Positions 23,182 to 31,828 of a DNA stretch of 37,922 bases are shown piece by piece. This DNA is from Vulcanimicrobiota bacterium. Lineage in GTDB: Bacteria > Vulcanimicrobiota > Vulcanimicrobiia > Vulcanimicrobiales > Vulcanimicrobiaceae. How positions within the stretch are numbered: position 1 is the stretch's first letter; every line of letters begins with the position of its first letter. Under the pieces are notes generated by a model. It was not told the DNA's origin, made no database searches, and worked only from the letters and a program-made list of their open reading frames with translations. Made by a program: the position numbers and the translations under genes. The stretch is from contig JASHXG010000020.1 of NCBI GenBank assembly GCA_030043675.1, forward strand, positions 1 through 37,922. The letters are read 5' to 3'.

Positions 23182-24446
23182 TGCAACTCCCTCCGGTCGC
23201 TTCACCGCTTCATCGGCGAGCAGGCGCGGTCCTTGGAGCGATCCTAGCCGTTGCGGCCGCTGCTGCAATCGCGGCCGGCGCGCGCGCTCAGAGCGGCCTG
23301 CCCGAAGGCAACGGCAAAGCGATCGTGCAGGCAACTTGCGGAGAGTGCCACGGGCTCGGCCAGGTGGTCAACTCCGGTTACACGCGGCGAGGCTGGGCCA
23401 ATGTCGTCGCGATGATGATCAACGCCGGCGCGAAGCTTTCACCGAGTCAGGTGAGCACCGTCGTCGACTACCTCGCCAAGAACTTTCCGGAAAAGGCAGC
23501 GCCGGCCGCCGTCATCGTGCCCGGCGCGATACGCGTGACGATACGCGAGTGGCCGGTGCCGATTCCGGGCTCGCGTCCGCACGATCCGCTCGCGATGCCG
23601 GATGGATCGATCTGGTATACCGGCCAGATGGCCAACGTTCTCGGCCGGCTCGATCCGGCGACCGGCGAGTTTCGGCAGTATTCTCTGCCGCCTGACTCGG
23701 GACCGCACGGCCTGGTGGCCGACAAGGACGGCAACATCTGGTACACCGCGAACTTCGGTGCATACATCGGGAAACTCGATCCGCGGACCGGACACGTCAC
23801 GCGCTATCCGATGCCCGACCCGGCGGCACGCGACCCGCACACGCCGCTCTTCGATCAACACGGCACGCTCTGGTTCACGGTGCAAGGCGGGAACTTCGTC
23901 GGCCGCCTCGATCCCGCGACGGGCGCGATCAAGCTGGTGCGGCTGCCTTCGCCGCATTCGCTGCCCTACGGCATGGTGATCAGCTCGAAAGGCGTTCCAT
24001 TCTTCGCCGAGTTCGGCGCAAATCGCATAGGCCGAATCGATCCGCAGACGATGCAGATCCACGAATACACGCTTCCGAATCCGGCCGCGCGGCCGCGACG
24101 CATCGCCAAGACGAGCGACGATATCATTTGGTATACCGACTACGCTCGCGGCTATCTCGGGCGGCTCGATCCCGTTTCGGGAGCCGTCAGCGAGTGGCCG
24201 TCGCCGGGCGGTGAGAACTCCCAACCCTACGGGATCGGCGTGATTCGCGGCGCGATCTGGTACAGCGAATCGGGCGTCCAGCCCAACACAATCGTGCGCT
24301 TCGATCCGGCGACCCACCGCTTTCAGACGTGGCCGATTCCCTCCGGCGGCGGTGTCGTCCGCAACGTGTCACCGACCTTCGACGGAAACCTCGCAATCGC
24401 GTGCAGCGGCGTCAATCGGATTGGGTTGGTCGAAATCCAGCACTAA
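23169..24446 (+). CDS. Cytochrome c - Vgb-like beta-propeller fusion, exported
   Basis: 425 residues. An export signal spans about 15-40. Residues 50-110 form a small c-type cytochrome: heme motif CGECH (Cys57, Cys60, His61), with Met82/83 as a likely distal ligand. Residues 120-425 are a seven-blade propeller of the virginiamycin B lyase (streptogramin lyase) type, with repeats such as DGSIWYTGQMANVLGRLDP, DGNIWYTANFGAYIGKLDP and DIIWYTDYARGYLGRLDP. An antibiotic lyase role should not be assumed; the heme suggests periplasmic redox or sensing. ATG 23169 has GAGAGGG about 10 bases upstream; TTG 23181 is an alternative. Its 5' end overlaps the divergent gene by 13 bases. Confidence 0.85.
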   Translation: MRVALQLPPVASPLHRRAGAVLGAILAVAAAAAIAAGARAQSGLPEGNGKAIVQATCGECHGLGQVVNSGYTRRGWANVVAMMINAGAKLSPSQVSTVVDYLAKNFPEKAAPAAVIVPGAIRVTIREWPVPIPGSRPHDPLAMPDGSIWYTGQMANVLGRLDPATGEFRQYSLPPDSGPHGLVADKDGNIWYTANFGAYIGKLDPRTGHVTRYPMPDPAARDPHTPLFDQHGTLWFTVQGGNFVGRLDPATGAIKLVRLPSPHSLPYGMVISSKGVPFFAEFGANRIGRIDPQTMQIHEYTLPNPAARPRRIAKTSDDIIWYTDYARGYLGRLDPVSGAVSEWPSPGGENSQPYGIGVIRGAIWYSESGVQPNTIVRFDPATHRFQTWPIPSGGGVVRNVSPTFDGNLAIACSGVNRIGLVEIQH

Positions 24447-24567
24447 GGTTTGACCGACCCGCGAACGAGCGCGTTCGATCTTCGGTCGCCGCACGGCTTT
24501 CACAGCGATATCCTAGGCGCAGCTGTCACGCTCAAACACCTGCAATTGGCGGGACGAGGCGAGCAGC

Positions 24568-24969
24568 ATGGACGAATCTATCGCGCATTTCGAGAACGAT
24601 CTCTCGCAGGCCGGTATCGGTGCGCGCGCAGTTGCCACGCTCGCATCCCTCTATCGCGATGCGTTGCTGGAAACATCCGGCCGGGCCTGGAGCCGTCTCT
24701 ACCGCGCGACCTTCTCGACCTTGCGGGCACTCGCGCGCCGGCCGCCGAGCCGACAGTCGCACGCGGCTCTCGAGTCGATGCTCCGATTGTTGGAGGATGA
24801 TCTCGGAATGGCGCTCTTCGGCGCGTCCGCAGTCCGCCGGCTGCGCGTCTCGCTCGCGCTCGACTCGACCTCAGCGTACTTGACGCTGCAGAAGCCTTCG
24901 GATCGATCGGAGACCGGCGTCGTCGCTGCGGGACGTATCGTATGCGGCGTAACCGTCGGGCCTGAGTAG
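24568..24969 (+). CDS. Small hypothetical protein, 3' end overlapping FAD monooxygenase
   Basis: 133 residues, mostly helical (IAHFENDLSQAGIGARAVAT, then ARRPPSRQSHAALESMLRLL and DDLGMALFG), with no signal peptide. GAGG lies about 9 bases before ATG 24568. The last 99 bases overlap the end of the convergent FAD monooxygenase, and the residues encoded there (after about residue 100) look less natural. The true gene may therefore be shorter or disrupted, but the first 100 residues read like a real protein. No family recognised. Confidence 0.5.
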   Translation: MDESIAHFENDLSQAGIGARAVATLASLYRDALLETSGRAWSRLYRATFSTLRALARRPPSRQSHAALESMLRLLEDDLGMALFGASAVRRLRVSLALDSTSAYLTLQKPSDRSETGVVAAGRIVCGVTVGPE

Positions 24970-26331
24970 CAGCATACCGCGGCGCGCAAACGTCCGCAGC
25001 TCGAGCACGTCTGGGAAGTCCATCACCAGACGCGTCGCGGCAGCGAAGGCGGCTTCGTTGGCGCCGGCGCCCAGCAGCAGCGCAAAGCGGCTCTTGATCC
25101 CTTCGCCGCCGCGCAGCGATTCGTCCAAGTAGCGCCGCCCGGCGCCCTCGACGATTGGGCTGCCCCGATACGAACTCGCCAAGCCGGAGAGCCTCGCGAC
25201 GAACGCACGCTGAAACGACGGAAGGCGCGAGACGACGGGGAGCATCGCGTCACGCGCAGTCTGCGCGAGGTTGCTGCGCGTGCCGAAAACCTTGGTCATT
25301 AAATCGGTAACCTCGATCACGCCTTTGACGACGCGCAGACGCTCCACGCTGTAACTCGTCAACAACTCATTCGCCGCATGGCCGCGGAGTGCGAGGTCCA
25401 GCTTCCACGCCAGGTTCCATGCATCTTGGAGTCCGGTGTTCATCCCCTGACCGCCGAACGGGCTATGGATATGCGCGGCATCGCCGGCCAGAAATATCCG
25501 GCCCACGCTCATCTGCGACACGCACCGGTGATGGATGCGAAAGAAGCTCGACCAAACCAACGACTCCGCCTCCAGGCCGGCCGGCGCGCGCTGCGCCAGC
25601 GTCTCTCGTACCAACTCGAACGATGGTGCGTCCCCTTGCGCATTCTCGAACATCGCGACGACCCTGCGATGGGCGGCGTTCATCGGGAAAATCGCCAGCG
25701 GACCATCGGCATTCGGGCAGATCTGCAATTCGTCGCCCGGGAGGGTTTGGTTGGTCACGATATCGGCCAGCATGAACGAATCGGCATATTCCGCGCCCTC
25801 GAACGTTAGCGCCAAACCGTGACGCACCGCGCTGTGCGCACCGTCGCATCCGACCACGAAAGCGGCTCGCACGGCCGACGTCTCACCGTGCCGGTCGAGG
25901 GTAACCTGGACGCGATCGGGCTGTTGCGCCGCCGATACGAATGCAGTCTCGTACTCAACGCTGCCGCCGCGGTCCACGAGCTGCTCGAGGAGCAGCCGTT
26001 CGGTCACGTCCTGCGCAACCATCGCGACGAATGGGTAAGGCGTCCTGGGCGGCGCGAACCGCAGGCGCGCGAGGGTACGCTGCGGCGAACGCAGAGCGAC
26101 CCACGCGACGCGATTGGCGGCTTCCAAGAACGGCGCCGCGACCCCGGCCATATCGAAGACTTCTAGCGTCCGGGGAAAGATCGCGAGAGCTTTCGAGTGC
26201 TCCGATTGTCCTGCGCGACTTTCGACGATCCGAAAGCGCAGCTTCCGGCGCGCGCATTCATTGGCCAGGAAGAGACCGACCGGACCGGCGCCGACGATGA
26301 GGACGTCAACGTCGCCGCCCGCATTCTGCAT
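24871..26331 (-). CDS. FAD-dependent aromatic monooxygenase (PheA/TfdB type)
   Basis: 486 residues. The FAD-binding motif GAGPVG lies at 14-19, the DG motif in GCDGAHSAVRHGL, and the second FAD motif in FLAGDAAHIHSPFGGQGMNTG. The overall order is that of PF01494 flavoprotein hydroxylases, which add an oxygen atom to aromatic rings using NAD(P)H. The C-terminal thioredoxin-like tail (GMLLLRPDGYAAY) is typical of phenol hydroxylases. AGAGGG forms the ribosome site before ATG 26331. It is divergent from the alcohol dehydrogenase, separated essentially by one palindrome, so the two are probably controlled together. Confidence 0.9.
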   Translation of the reverse strand: MQNAGGDVDVLIVGAGPVGLFLANECARRKLRFRIVESRAGQSEHSKALAIFPRTLEVFDMAGVAAPFLEAANRVAWVALRSPQRTLARLRFAPPRTPYPFVAMVAQDVTERLLLEQLVDRGGSVEYETAFVSAAQQPDRVQVTLDRHGETSAVRAAFVVGCDGAHSAVRHGLALTFEGAEYADSFMLADIVTNQTLPGDELQICPNADGPLAIFPMNAAHRRVVAMFENAQGDAPSFELVRETLAQRAPAGLEAESLVWSSFFRIHHRCVSQMSVGRIFLAGDAAHIHSPFGGQGMNTGLQDAWNLAWKLDLALRGHAANELLTSYSVERLRVVKGVIEVTDLMTKVFGTRSNLAQTARDAMLPVVSRLPSFQRAFVARLSGLASSYRGSPIVEGAGRRYLDESLRGGEGIKSRFALLLGAGANEAAFAAATRLVMDFPDVLELRTFARRGMLLLRPDGYAAYDTSRSDDAGLRSIRRLLQRQVR

Positions 26332-26337
26332 GAATCC

Positions 26338-26355
26338 CTCTTACCCGGGTAAGAG
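26338..26355. promoter_or_regulatory. Perfect 18-bp palindrome between divergent genes
   Basis: CTCTTACCCGGGTAAGAG equals its own reverse complement. It occupies most of the 32 bases between the two start codons (26331 minus, 26364 plus). The outer GTAAGAG arms lie at ribosome-site distance from both starts, so a bound repressor would cover the translation starts and any promoter here. TTACCCGGGTAA-like cores occur for TetR-family repressors; the cognate regulator is not next to it. Confidence 0.75.
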
Positions 26356-26363
26356 CAGTGGAA

Positions 26364-27371
26364 ATGCGAGCAGCGGTCGTACCATCGGCAGGCGATGCAC
26401 GTTTGGAGCTGCGCGATCTCCCGCTGCCCGAACCTGTCCGCGGCCAGGCGCGGGTGAAAGTCGAAGCGTGCGGCGTCTGCCACAGTGACGTTCTCACCGT
26501 CCAAAACATCTGGCCCGGTCTTTCCTTTCCCCGCGCGCCGGGACACGAGGTGGCCGGCACGATCGATGCCCTCGGGCCCGACACGGACGGGTGGAAGGTC
26601 GGCGAACGCATCGGTGTGGGTTGGCATGGAGGGCATGACGGCACCTGCGATCGTTGCCGTCGCGGCGACTTTATCACGTGCCGCAACCTGCAAATCCCCG
26701 GCATCTCTTACGACGGCGGATACCAGCAGTTCATGGTGACTCCCGTCGTTGGGATGGCGCGCATCCCCGACGCGCTCACCGCGGTCGAAGCCGCTCCATT
26801 GATGTGTGCCGGGATCACGACCTTCAACTCGCTGCGCAACAGCGACGCGCGGGCCGGCGATCTGGTCGCGATTCTGGGAATCGGCGGCCTCGGCCACCTC
26901 GCCGTGCAGTACGCAGCGAAAATGGGGTTTCGCACGGCCGCAATCGCCCGCGGAAGCGACAAAGAGCAGCTGGCGCGATCGCTCGGCGCGGCGCACTATA
27001 TCGACAGCAGCCGCGCCGACGTCGCAGCCGAGCTTCAACGTTTGGGCGGCGCCAAGCTCGTCCTCTCGACCGTGACCGCCGCCGATGCGATGGAGCCGGT
27101 CTTCGGGGGACTCGGCGTCGACGGAGAGCTGCTCGTCGTAGGCGCCTCGTTTGCGCCCCTGCCGGTGAACACGGCAGCGATGATCGGCGCACGTCAGTCG
27201 ATCCAAGCCTGGCCCTCGGGCACCTCGGCCGACTCGGAAGACGCGATGAACTTCAGCGCGCAGACGGGCGTTCGCGCGATGGTCGAAACGATGCCGCTCG
27301 AACGCGCGCAGGACGCCTACGACCGCATGCTGAGCGGCGCGGCGCGCTTCCGCATGGTCTTGACGATCTAG
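26364..27371 (+). CDS. Zinc-dependent alcohol dehydrogenase (MDR family)
   Basis: 335 residues. Catalytic zinc ligands are Cys39 in CGVCHSD, His61-Glu62 in APGHEVAG, and a later Cys in PLMCAG. The structural-zinc loop reads HDGTCDRCRRGDFITC: three of the usual four cysteines (95, 98, 106) are present while the first is replaced by Asp92. NAD(P) binding is by LGIGGLGHLAVQYA. It oxidises primary or aromatic alcohols or reduces aldehydes. ATG 26364 was preferred to GTG 26358 because AAGAG lies about 8 bases upstream. It is divergent from the flavin monooxygenase, suggesting a shared aromatic pathway. Confidence 0.9.
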   Translation: MRAAVVPSAGDARLELRDLPLPEPVRGQARVKVEACGVCHSDVLTVQNIWPGLSFPRAPGHEVAGTIDALGPDTDGWKVGERIGVGWHGGHDGTCDRCRRGDFITCRNLQIPGISYDGGYQQFMVTPVVGMARIPDALTAVEAAPLMCAGITTFNSLRNSDARAGDLVAILGIGGLGHLAVQYAAKMGFRTAAIARGSDKEQLARSLGAAHYIDSSRADVAAELQRLGGAKLVLSTVTAADAMEPVFGGLGVDGELLVVGASFAPLPVNTAAMIGARQSIQAWPSGTSADSEDAMNFSAQTGVRAMVETMPLERAQDAYDRMLSGAARFRMVLTI

Positions 27372-27374
27372 CCG

Positions 27375-27926
27375 TTAGGAGCCGAGCAGCGACTCTACGG
27401 TCGCGCGAACGTCGTCGTCTTGAGAGTCGCCCACGATCGTTCGGTGCAGCGCGCCCCGCCGATCGAAGATGAGCTCGGTAGGCCAGGCTTGGACGTCATA
27501 GGCGTGCCAGAGCGCAAAATCGTTGTCGATCGCGACCGGCCAGACGATGCCTTGGCTGGCGAGGCTCTGCTCGACGTAAGGCCGCGAACGTTCCACCGGC
27601 GTCTCCGGTGCGTGGATGCCGATGATCCTCAAGCCACGCGCGCGGTCGCGAGCATAAAGCGCGCGTAGGGTGGGCACGACGTTTCGGCAGTTGAAGCAGT
27701 CGACGGTAAAGACGTCGAGGACCACGACGTCACCTGACAGATCCCGGGCCGAAACGCGGCCGTTGATCCAATCGCCGGCTCCGTCGAGCCGGTCGAGCGA
27801 CACTGACGCGGCGCTTGCCGGCTGACGGGCAGGCATGCACGCCGCGGCTATGCAGCATGCGACCGCGAGCAGCCACCATCGCATGATCGTTGTACGCCAC
27901 CACTTGCCGATTGGATGAGTCCTCAC
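27375..27926 (-). CDS. Exported thioredoxin-fold thiol redoxin (TlpA-like)
   Basis: 183 residues. The N-terminus has a hydrophobic stretch (MRWWLLAVACCIAAAC), so it is anchored or a lipoprotein (Cys30). The redoxin domain has the active-site CFNC (Cys77 and Cys80, preceded by FTVD) and the cis-Pro loop AWPTELIFD. It likely exchanges disulfides outside the cytoplasm. The GTG start at 27926 overlaps the stop of the S9 peptidase (GTGA), so translation is coupled; ATG 27884 is an alternative start. It may supply reducing power to a periplasmic partner, perhaps the peptidase. Confidence 0.82.
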   Translation of the reverse strand: MRTHPIGKWWRTTIMRWWLLAVACCIAAACMPARQPASAASVSLDRLDGAGDWINGRVSARDLSGDVVVLDVFTVDCFNCRNVVPTLRALYARDRARGLRIIGIHAPETPVERSRPYVEQSLASQGIVWPVAIDNDFALWHAYDVQAWPTELIFDRRGALHRTIVGDSQDDDVRATVESLLGS

Positions 27927-29914
27927 TGGAAATGCTGGCCGATGAAACCGAGCCAGTAATGGTAGACGTCAACGGTCCGCACCGGATCGCGCGGGAAATG
28001 GCCGTCGACCGGCCAAACGCGCAGCGTCGCATCCTTGTGGTTGTCGCGCAGCGCGCGCCAGTACATCGATGAAGTGGCGAACGGATCGCGGTTGTCGCCG
28101 ACGTCGGAGAGGATCAGCACCGGCGTCGTCACGTCGCCGGCGTAGCTGATCGCCGAAGCGCGCCGCCATTCATCCACGTTGGCGCTCATGAACGGCGAGC
28201 CGTGAAAAAGATCCGCGTCGGCTAGACTGTCATCGGCCGTGCCGTAATCGGTGATCCAATCGTTGACCGAAGCACCCGACACCGCCGCCTTCCAAATATG
28301 GTACTTCGAGATCATCCACGCCGTCATGATTCCGCCGTACGACCAGCCCGAGACGGCGATGCGGCTGTCGTCGACGATGCCGCGCGCACGCACCGCGTCG
28401 ATCGCGGCCATGATGTCCTTGCCGGGTCCTAGCTCGGGGTCGTAAAGCACGGCGCGTTGATAGGCGAGGCCGAGGTTGTTGCTGCCGCGATAGTTGGGCC
28501 GCAGCACCAGCCATCCACGCGCGGCCATGACCTGCGACCAGAAATCAAAACCCAGTGTCGACGATGAGGTCGGGCCGCCGTGAATGAAGACGCTCAGCGG
28601 ATAGCGGCGCCCTTCGACAAAGCCGGGCGGCGTGTAGAGCACGGCATCGCCGGTGATACCGAGGCTAGTGGGAAAGGTAATGCGTTGCGCCGAGGCGAGA
28701 TTCAGCGCCGCGATCGATGCATTGTAGTCGGTTAAACGCGTCGTCGCGCCGGCGGCCGCGCGGAAAAAGAGTTCGGGCGGCTGTTTTGGCGAGGAAGCGA
28801 TGAAGAGCAGCGTTCCGTCCGGCCCGAGCGCATTCGCAAGCTCGGGCGCCATGGTTAGATCGCCGAGCTCGACGCGTTCCGGCCGCCCTTCGAGCGGCAC
28901 CCGAAAGAGCGCCGTCGTAGCGTCATAGGGCGCGGTGAAGTAGAGGCTCTTCGAGTCGCGTGCCCAGGCGAAGTCTGCCACCGTGCGATCGACCGGCGTC
29001 GAGACCGGCGTACCGTTTCCGCCGGCCGGCGTCGTCACGTAGACCTGCACCAGATTGACTTGCGAATCGCCGTCGGAATACGCGTAGGCGATGTGGCGAC
29101 CATCGGGCGAGAAGAGCGCGTTACTCTCCCATGCAGTATGCGTTGTAAGGGGACGCACGGCGCGAGTGGCGACGTCGAGCAGCACGACGTGCGAATAGCT
29201 TTCGTCGTTGAGGATCGCGTCGGGCGCGAGGGTGAAAACGATGCTCTTTCCGTCTGGGGACCACGAGAGCGTCGACTGCGCTTCGCCGGTGACGATGCTC
29301 TGCGCGCCGAAGGTCAGCTGCGTCATCGTTCCGTCGCGCAGCGAGACGAGGAAGAGGTGCGCGGGATGTGCCGGCCGGCGCGCCACGATCGGCTGGGTCG
29401 TGAAAACGAAGCTGTCGCGGAAGCGGTCGGCTCCCTTGGGTTCCGGCGGTGGATCCGCAGAAACGAACGCGATCGCCGCTCCGTCCGGGCGCCAGGCGAA
29501 CTGTTCGACGCCGCCCTTCGCATGCGTGACCGGGTGCGCGTCGCCGCCGTTGAGCGGCATGACGAAGACCTGACTCTGCGCGTCGGCTCCGGTGCCGTCT
29601 TCGGCGAGGAACGCCAGGCGCGTCCCATCAGGCGAGAAGGCCGGATCCGAAAGTCCCTTGCGTTGATAAGTGAGCGTCCGTTGCGCGTGCGTGGCGAGGT
29701 CGATCAGAACCAGCTCGTTGTCGCGGCGGTCTTCGTCCCACGCGATGCGCGAGACCAGCACGACCGCCGCTTTTCCGTCGGGCGAGAGTACCGGAGACGC
29801 CAGGCCAACCAGGCGCTGATAGTCGTCCTCGCCGATCGTTCCGGCCGGCTGCGCGGCCGCCCAAGTCAACGTCGCGAACAGCATGAGGAGAACGGCCAGG
29901 GATCGGACCGGCAT
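27923..29914 (-). CDS. S9-family serine peptidase (prolyl oligopeptidase type), exported
   Basis: 663 residues. The signal peptide spans about 1-21 (ending WAAAQ). Residues 30-420 form a TolB/WD-like propeller with SPDG blades (LSPDG, FSPDG, WRPDG, WSPDG, FSPDG). Residues 425-663 are an alpha/beta hydrolase: nucleophile Ser525 in GWSYGG, acid near Asp607/Asp610 (SDVGDNRDP) and His639 in DGHFP. It removes dipeptides or short peptides from extracellular proteins. AAGGAGGT lies 10 bases upstream of the start. It follows the metallophosphoesterase by 15 bases and leads into the redoxin. Confidence 0.92.
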   Translation of the reverse strand: MPVRSLAVLLMLFATLTWAAAQPAGTIGEDDYQRLVGLASPVLSPDGKAAVVLVSRIAWDEDRRDNELVLIDLATHAQRTLTYQRKGLSDPAFSPDGTRLAFLAEDGTGADAQSQVFVMPLNGGDAHPVTHAKGGVEQFAWRPDGAAIAFVSADPPPEPKGADRFRDSFVFTTQPIVARRPAHPAHLFLVSLRDGTMTQLTFGAQSIVTGEAQSTLSWSPDGKSIVFTLAPDAILNDESYSHVVLLDVATRAVRPLTTHTAWESNALFSPDGRHIAYAYSDGDSQVNLVQVYVTTPAGGNGTPVSTPVDRTVADFAWARDSKSLYFTAPYDATTALFRVPLEGRPERVELGDLTMAPELANALGPDGTLLFIASSPKQPPELFFRAAAGATTRLTDYNASIAALNLASAQRITFPTSLGITGDAVLYTPPGFVEGRRYPLSVFIHGGPTSSSTLGFDFWSQVMAARGWLVLRPNYRGSNNLGLAYQRAVLYDPELGPGKDIMAAIDAVRARGIVDDSRIAVSGWSYGGIMTAWMISKYHIWKAAVSGASVNDWITDYGTADDSLADADLFHGSPFMSANVDEWRRASAISYAGDVTTPVLILSDVGDNRDPFATSSMYWRALRDNHKDATLRVWPVDGHFPRDPVRTVDVYHYWLGFIGQHFQ

Positions 29915-29929
29915 AAGGGGCGCACCTCC

Positions 29930-31327
29930 TTAGGCGAGTCTCCTTCGTCGGATGCGGGCGGCTTCATCCGGCTCGCCGAGATTCGGGGCGGCGTAGTGCA
30001 CGAGCCGTCGCGTCGCGAGATCGACGGTCACCGAATCGTCTGGTGTTTTGGCGTCGCCGCCGTCGCTGGCTGGATGGTATTCGATGAGCAGCTGCTTGGG
30101 ATCGGCGACGATGCGCAGATAGCCGTAGTCACCATCGTCGTAGTTCTCGAGCGCGACCTGTCCGACGACCTGTCCCGGCCGATTGCCCTGCGCGGCGGTC
30201 TGAATGATCTGCGGTGCGCGCAGGGCGCTCCCGCCTTGACCGCGGATCTTCTGCAGCGCATGGCCGCCATTGCCGCAGACCACATACGGAATCTGCGCGT
30301 TCGCGAAGGTTCGGCCACTGGTTTCGATCGGGCGCGTGCGCGTGAAACGTTGGTAGTTGTGCGCGTGTCCCGAAAGATCGGCGTGCGGCCAGAAGCCGAC
30401 CTTTTCACAAACTGCGTCGATCTGGCGCTGCATTTGCTCGCTCCAGCCGTGCCGCGATCCGGCGCAGAACGACGGGTGGTGGTGCGCGATAATGACGGCG
30501 CCGCTGTACGTGCCGTTCTCGGCATCGTCGCGCGCTCGGGTTAGAGCCGCCGCAAGGTATGTCAGCTGGGCGGTGCCGATTTTCGTGCCGGGCGTCGGAT
30601 CCGCGATGACGCCCGGATCCTCGAGCGTGTTGCTGTAGAGCGAGATGATCCGCACGAAGGGCGCTTCGAACGTGTAATAGACGCCCGGCTGGATTTGCGC
30701 CGTACGCGAAAGGCCGCCCGCCTCGGGCAGCACGACGAAGCCGGGCGTACAGAAGTTTCGCAAGTAGCCGCGCAAGCTCGGAATCGGCTCGCCGGGCGGC
30801 ACCATGCCGTCGTGATTGCCCGCGGCCGCCAAAATCGGCGCCGGGTAGTTGCGATATGGCTCGTAGAACTGATCGTAATAGTATTCGACCTCACCGAAGT
30901 TATAGACGACGTCGCCCAGAAGAAATTGAAACTGCGGGATCTCGCGCTCTTGCGACTCGTCAAAGTCGGCGACGAGTTTGTCGGTGACCTCGTCCTCCGT
31001 CTTGGGCCCGCGCGTGCTGCCGCAATCGCCACACGAGTGAAAGACGATTTGCCCGTGCTGCTCGATCTTCTTAAGCGCCGCCGTATCGTTGCCAAGCACC
31101 TCCAAGAGCGTGAGTACCGGCTCGTCGGCACTGCCTTTTTGCGTGGGGCGCGGCGACGGAATGACGGTCGCGTACAGTTTGTGCTCTTTGTTGAGCTTGT
31201 CGATCTCGTAGTAGGTTTCTTTGTCCGAAGCGTGTTTGATTCGAAAGCGCTTCGGATCCGGCGTGGGCTCGGGTTGCGCGAAAACCGGGCGTCCTATCGC
31301 GCGTCCCGATGGAGCGTGCTGCTTCAT
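29930..31327 (-). CDS. Calcineurin-like metallophosphoesterase
   Basis: 465 residues if started at ATG 31327, which has GAGG 6 bases upstream; ATG 31354 is possible but has a poor ribosome site. Metal-binding motifs are LLGDVVYN (Asp), GNHDG, IIAHHHPSF and SGHAHNYQRF, in that order, the set for a two-metal active site as in purple acid phosphatases. The first motif (normally DxH) reads GDCGST and may contribute Asp. The first region, with charged repeats, is unusual and no signal peptide is seen. It is the promoter-proximal gene of the peptidase-redoxin operon. Confidence 0.88.
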   Translation of the reverse strand: MKQHAPSGRAIGRPVFAQPEPTPDPKRFRIKHASDKETYYEIDKLNKEHKLYATVIPSPRPTQKGSADEPVLTLLEVLGNDTAALKKIEQHGQIVFHSCGDCGSTRGPKTEDEVTDKLVADFDESQEREIPQFQFLLGDVVYNFGEVEYYYDQFYEPYRNYPAPILAAAGNHDGMVPPGEPIPSLRGYLRNFCTPGFVVLPEAGGLSRTAQIQPGVYYTFEAPFVRIISLYSNTLEDPGVIADPTPGTKIGTAQLTYLAAALTRARDDAENGTYSGAVIIAHHHPSFCAGSRHGWSEQMQRQIDAVCEKVGFWPHADLSGHAHNYQRFTRTRPIETSGRTFANAQIPYVVCGNGGHALQKIRGQGGSALRAPQIIQTAAQGNRPGQVVGQVALENYDDGDYGYLRIVADPKQLLIEYHPASDGGDAKTPDDSVTVDLATRRLVHYAAPNLGEPDEAARIRRRRLA

Positions 31328-31398
31328 CGCGTTCCTCACTAATCGTTCGTTCATCTCAAACTCAGCGCACGCGCAGCCGCGGGCGCCAAAATGGAGCC

Positions 31399-31824
31399 AT
31401 GACGTTCTTCAAATCGTGGTATACCCTGCCGGCCGCGATCCTCGCGCTGGCCGCGACCGTCGCCCCCGCGCTCGCCGTGACCACCGGCATCGAGAGCGCG
31501 GCGCCGGCCGCCTACGTCGCCGCCTTTACGCCTGCTTTCGGGTTCTCGCGCGTGCCCCACGCCGGAACGATGGAGCTCGTGGTGCGCGACGGCACGATCA
31601 GCGGTCAGTATACCGGGATATCCGTGCGCCCCGATCGGCTCAACGACCACATTTCACCGGTCACGGGAACGCTCGCGAGCGACGGCCACGTTCAACTCTA
31701 CGTCGGCAACGCGCTCTCGGTGAACGGCACCATGGACGCGGACGGGACCATTTCGGGGACCGCGGCGTACGACGGTCACCTCTACGACTTCGTCGCCGAG
31801 CCCGGCTCGCCGGGACAACGCTAA
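31399..31824 (+). CDS. Small secreted beta-rich protein, unknown
   Basis: 141 residues. The signal peptide ends about residue 26 (APALA). The mature domain has alternating strands with Gly-Thr and Asp-Gly turns (MELVVRDGTISGQYTG, TMDADGTISGTAAYDGHLYD), typical of a small beta barrel or sandwich. The frame is open back to 31309 but that part is antisense to the phosphoesterase gene; ATG 31399 gives the signal peptide. It ends 4 bases from the convergent lipoprotein at 31829. No family recognised. Confidence 0.7.
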   Translation: MTFFKSWYTLPAAILALAATVAPALAVTTGIESAAPAAYVAAFTPAFGFSRVPHAGTMELVVRDGTISGQYTGISVRPDRLNDHISPVTGTLASDGHVQLYVGNALSVNGTMDADGTISGTAAYDGHLYDFVAEPGSPGQR

Positions 31825-31828
31825 ATCG

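Noticed and set aside
23169..24446. Antibiotic-inactivating streptogramin lyase
   Set aside because: The propeller resembles the family, but the heme domain and lack of verified catalytic residues make a resistance role unsupported.
29060..30544. 494-residue plus-strand open frame
   Set aside because: Antisense shadow of the S9 peptidase and metallophosphoesterase; no motif.
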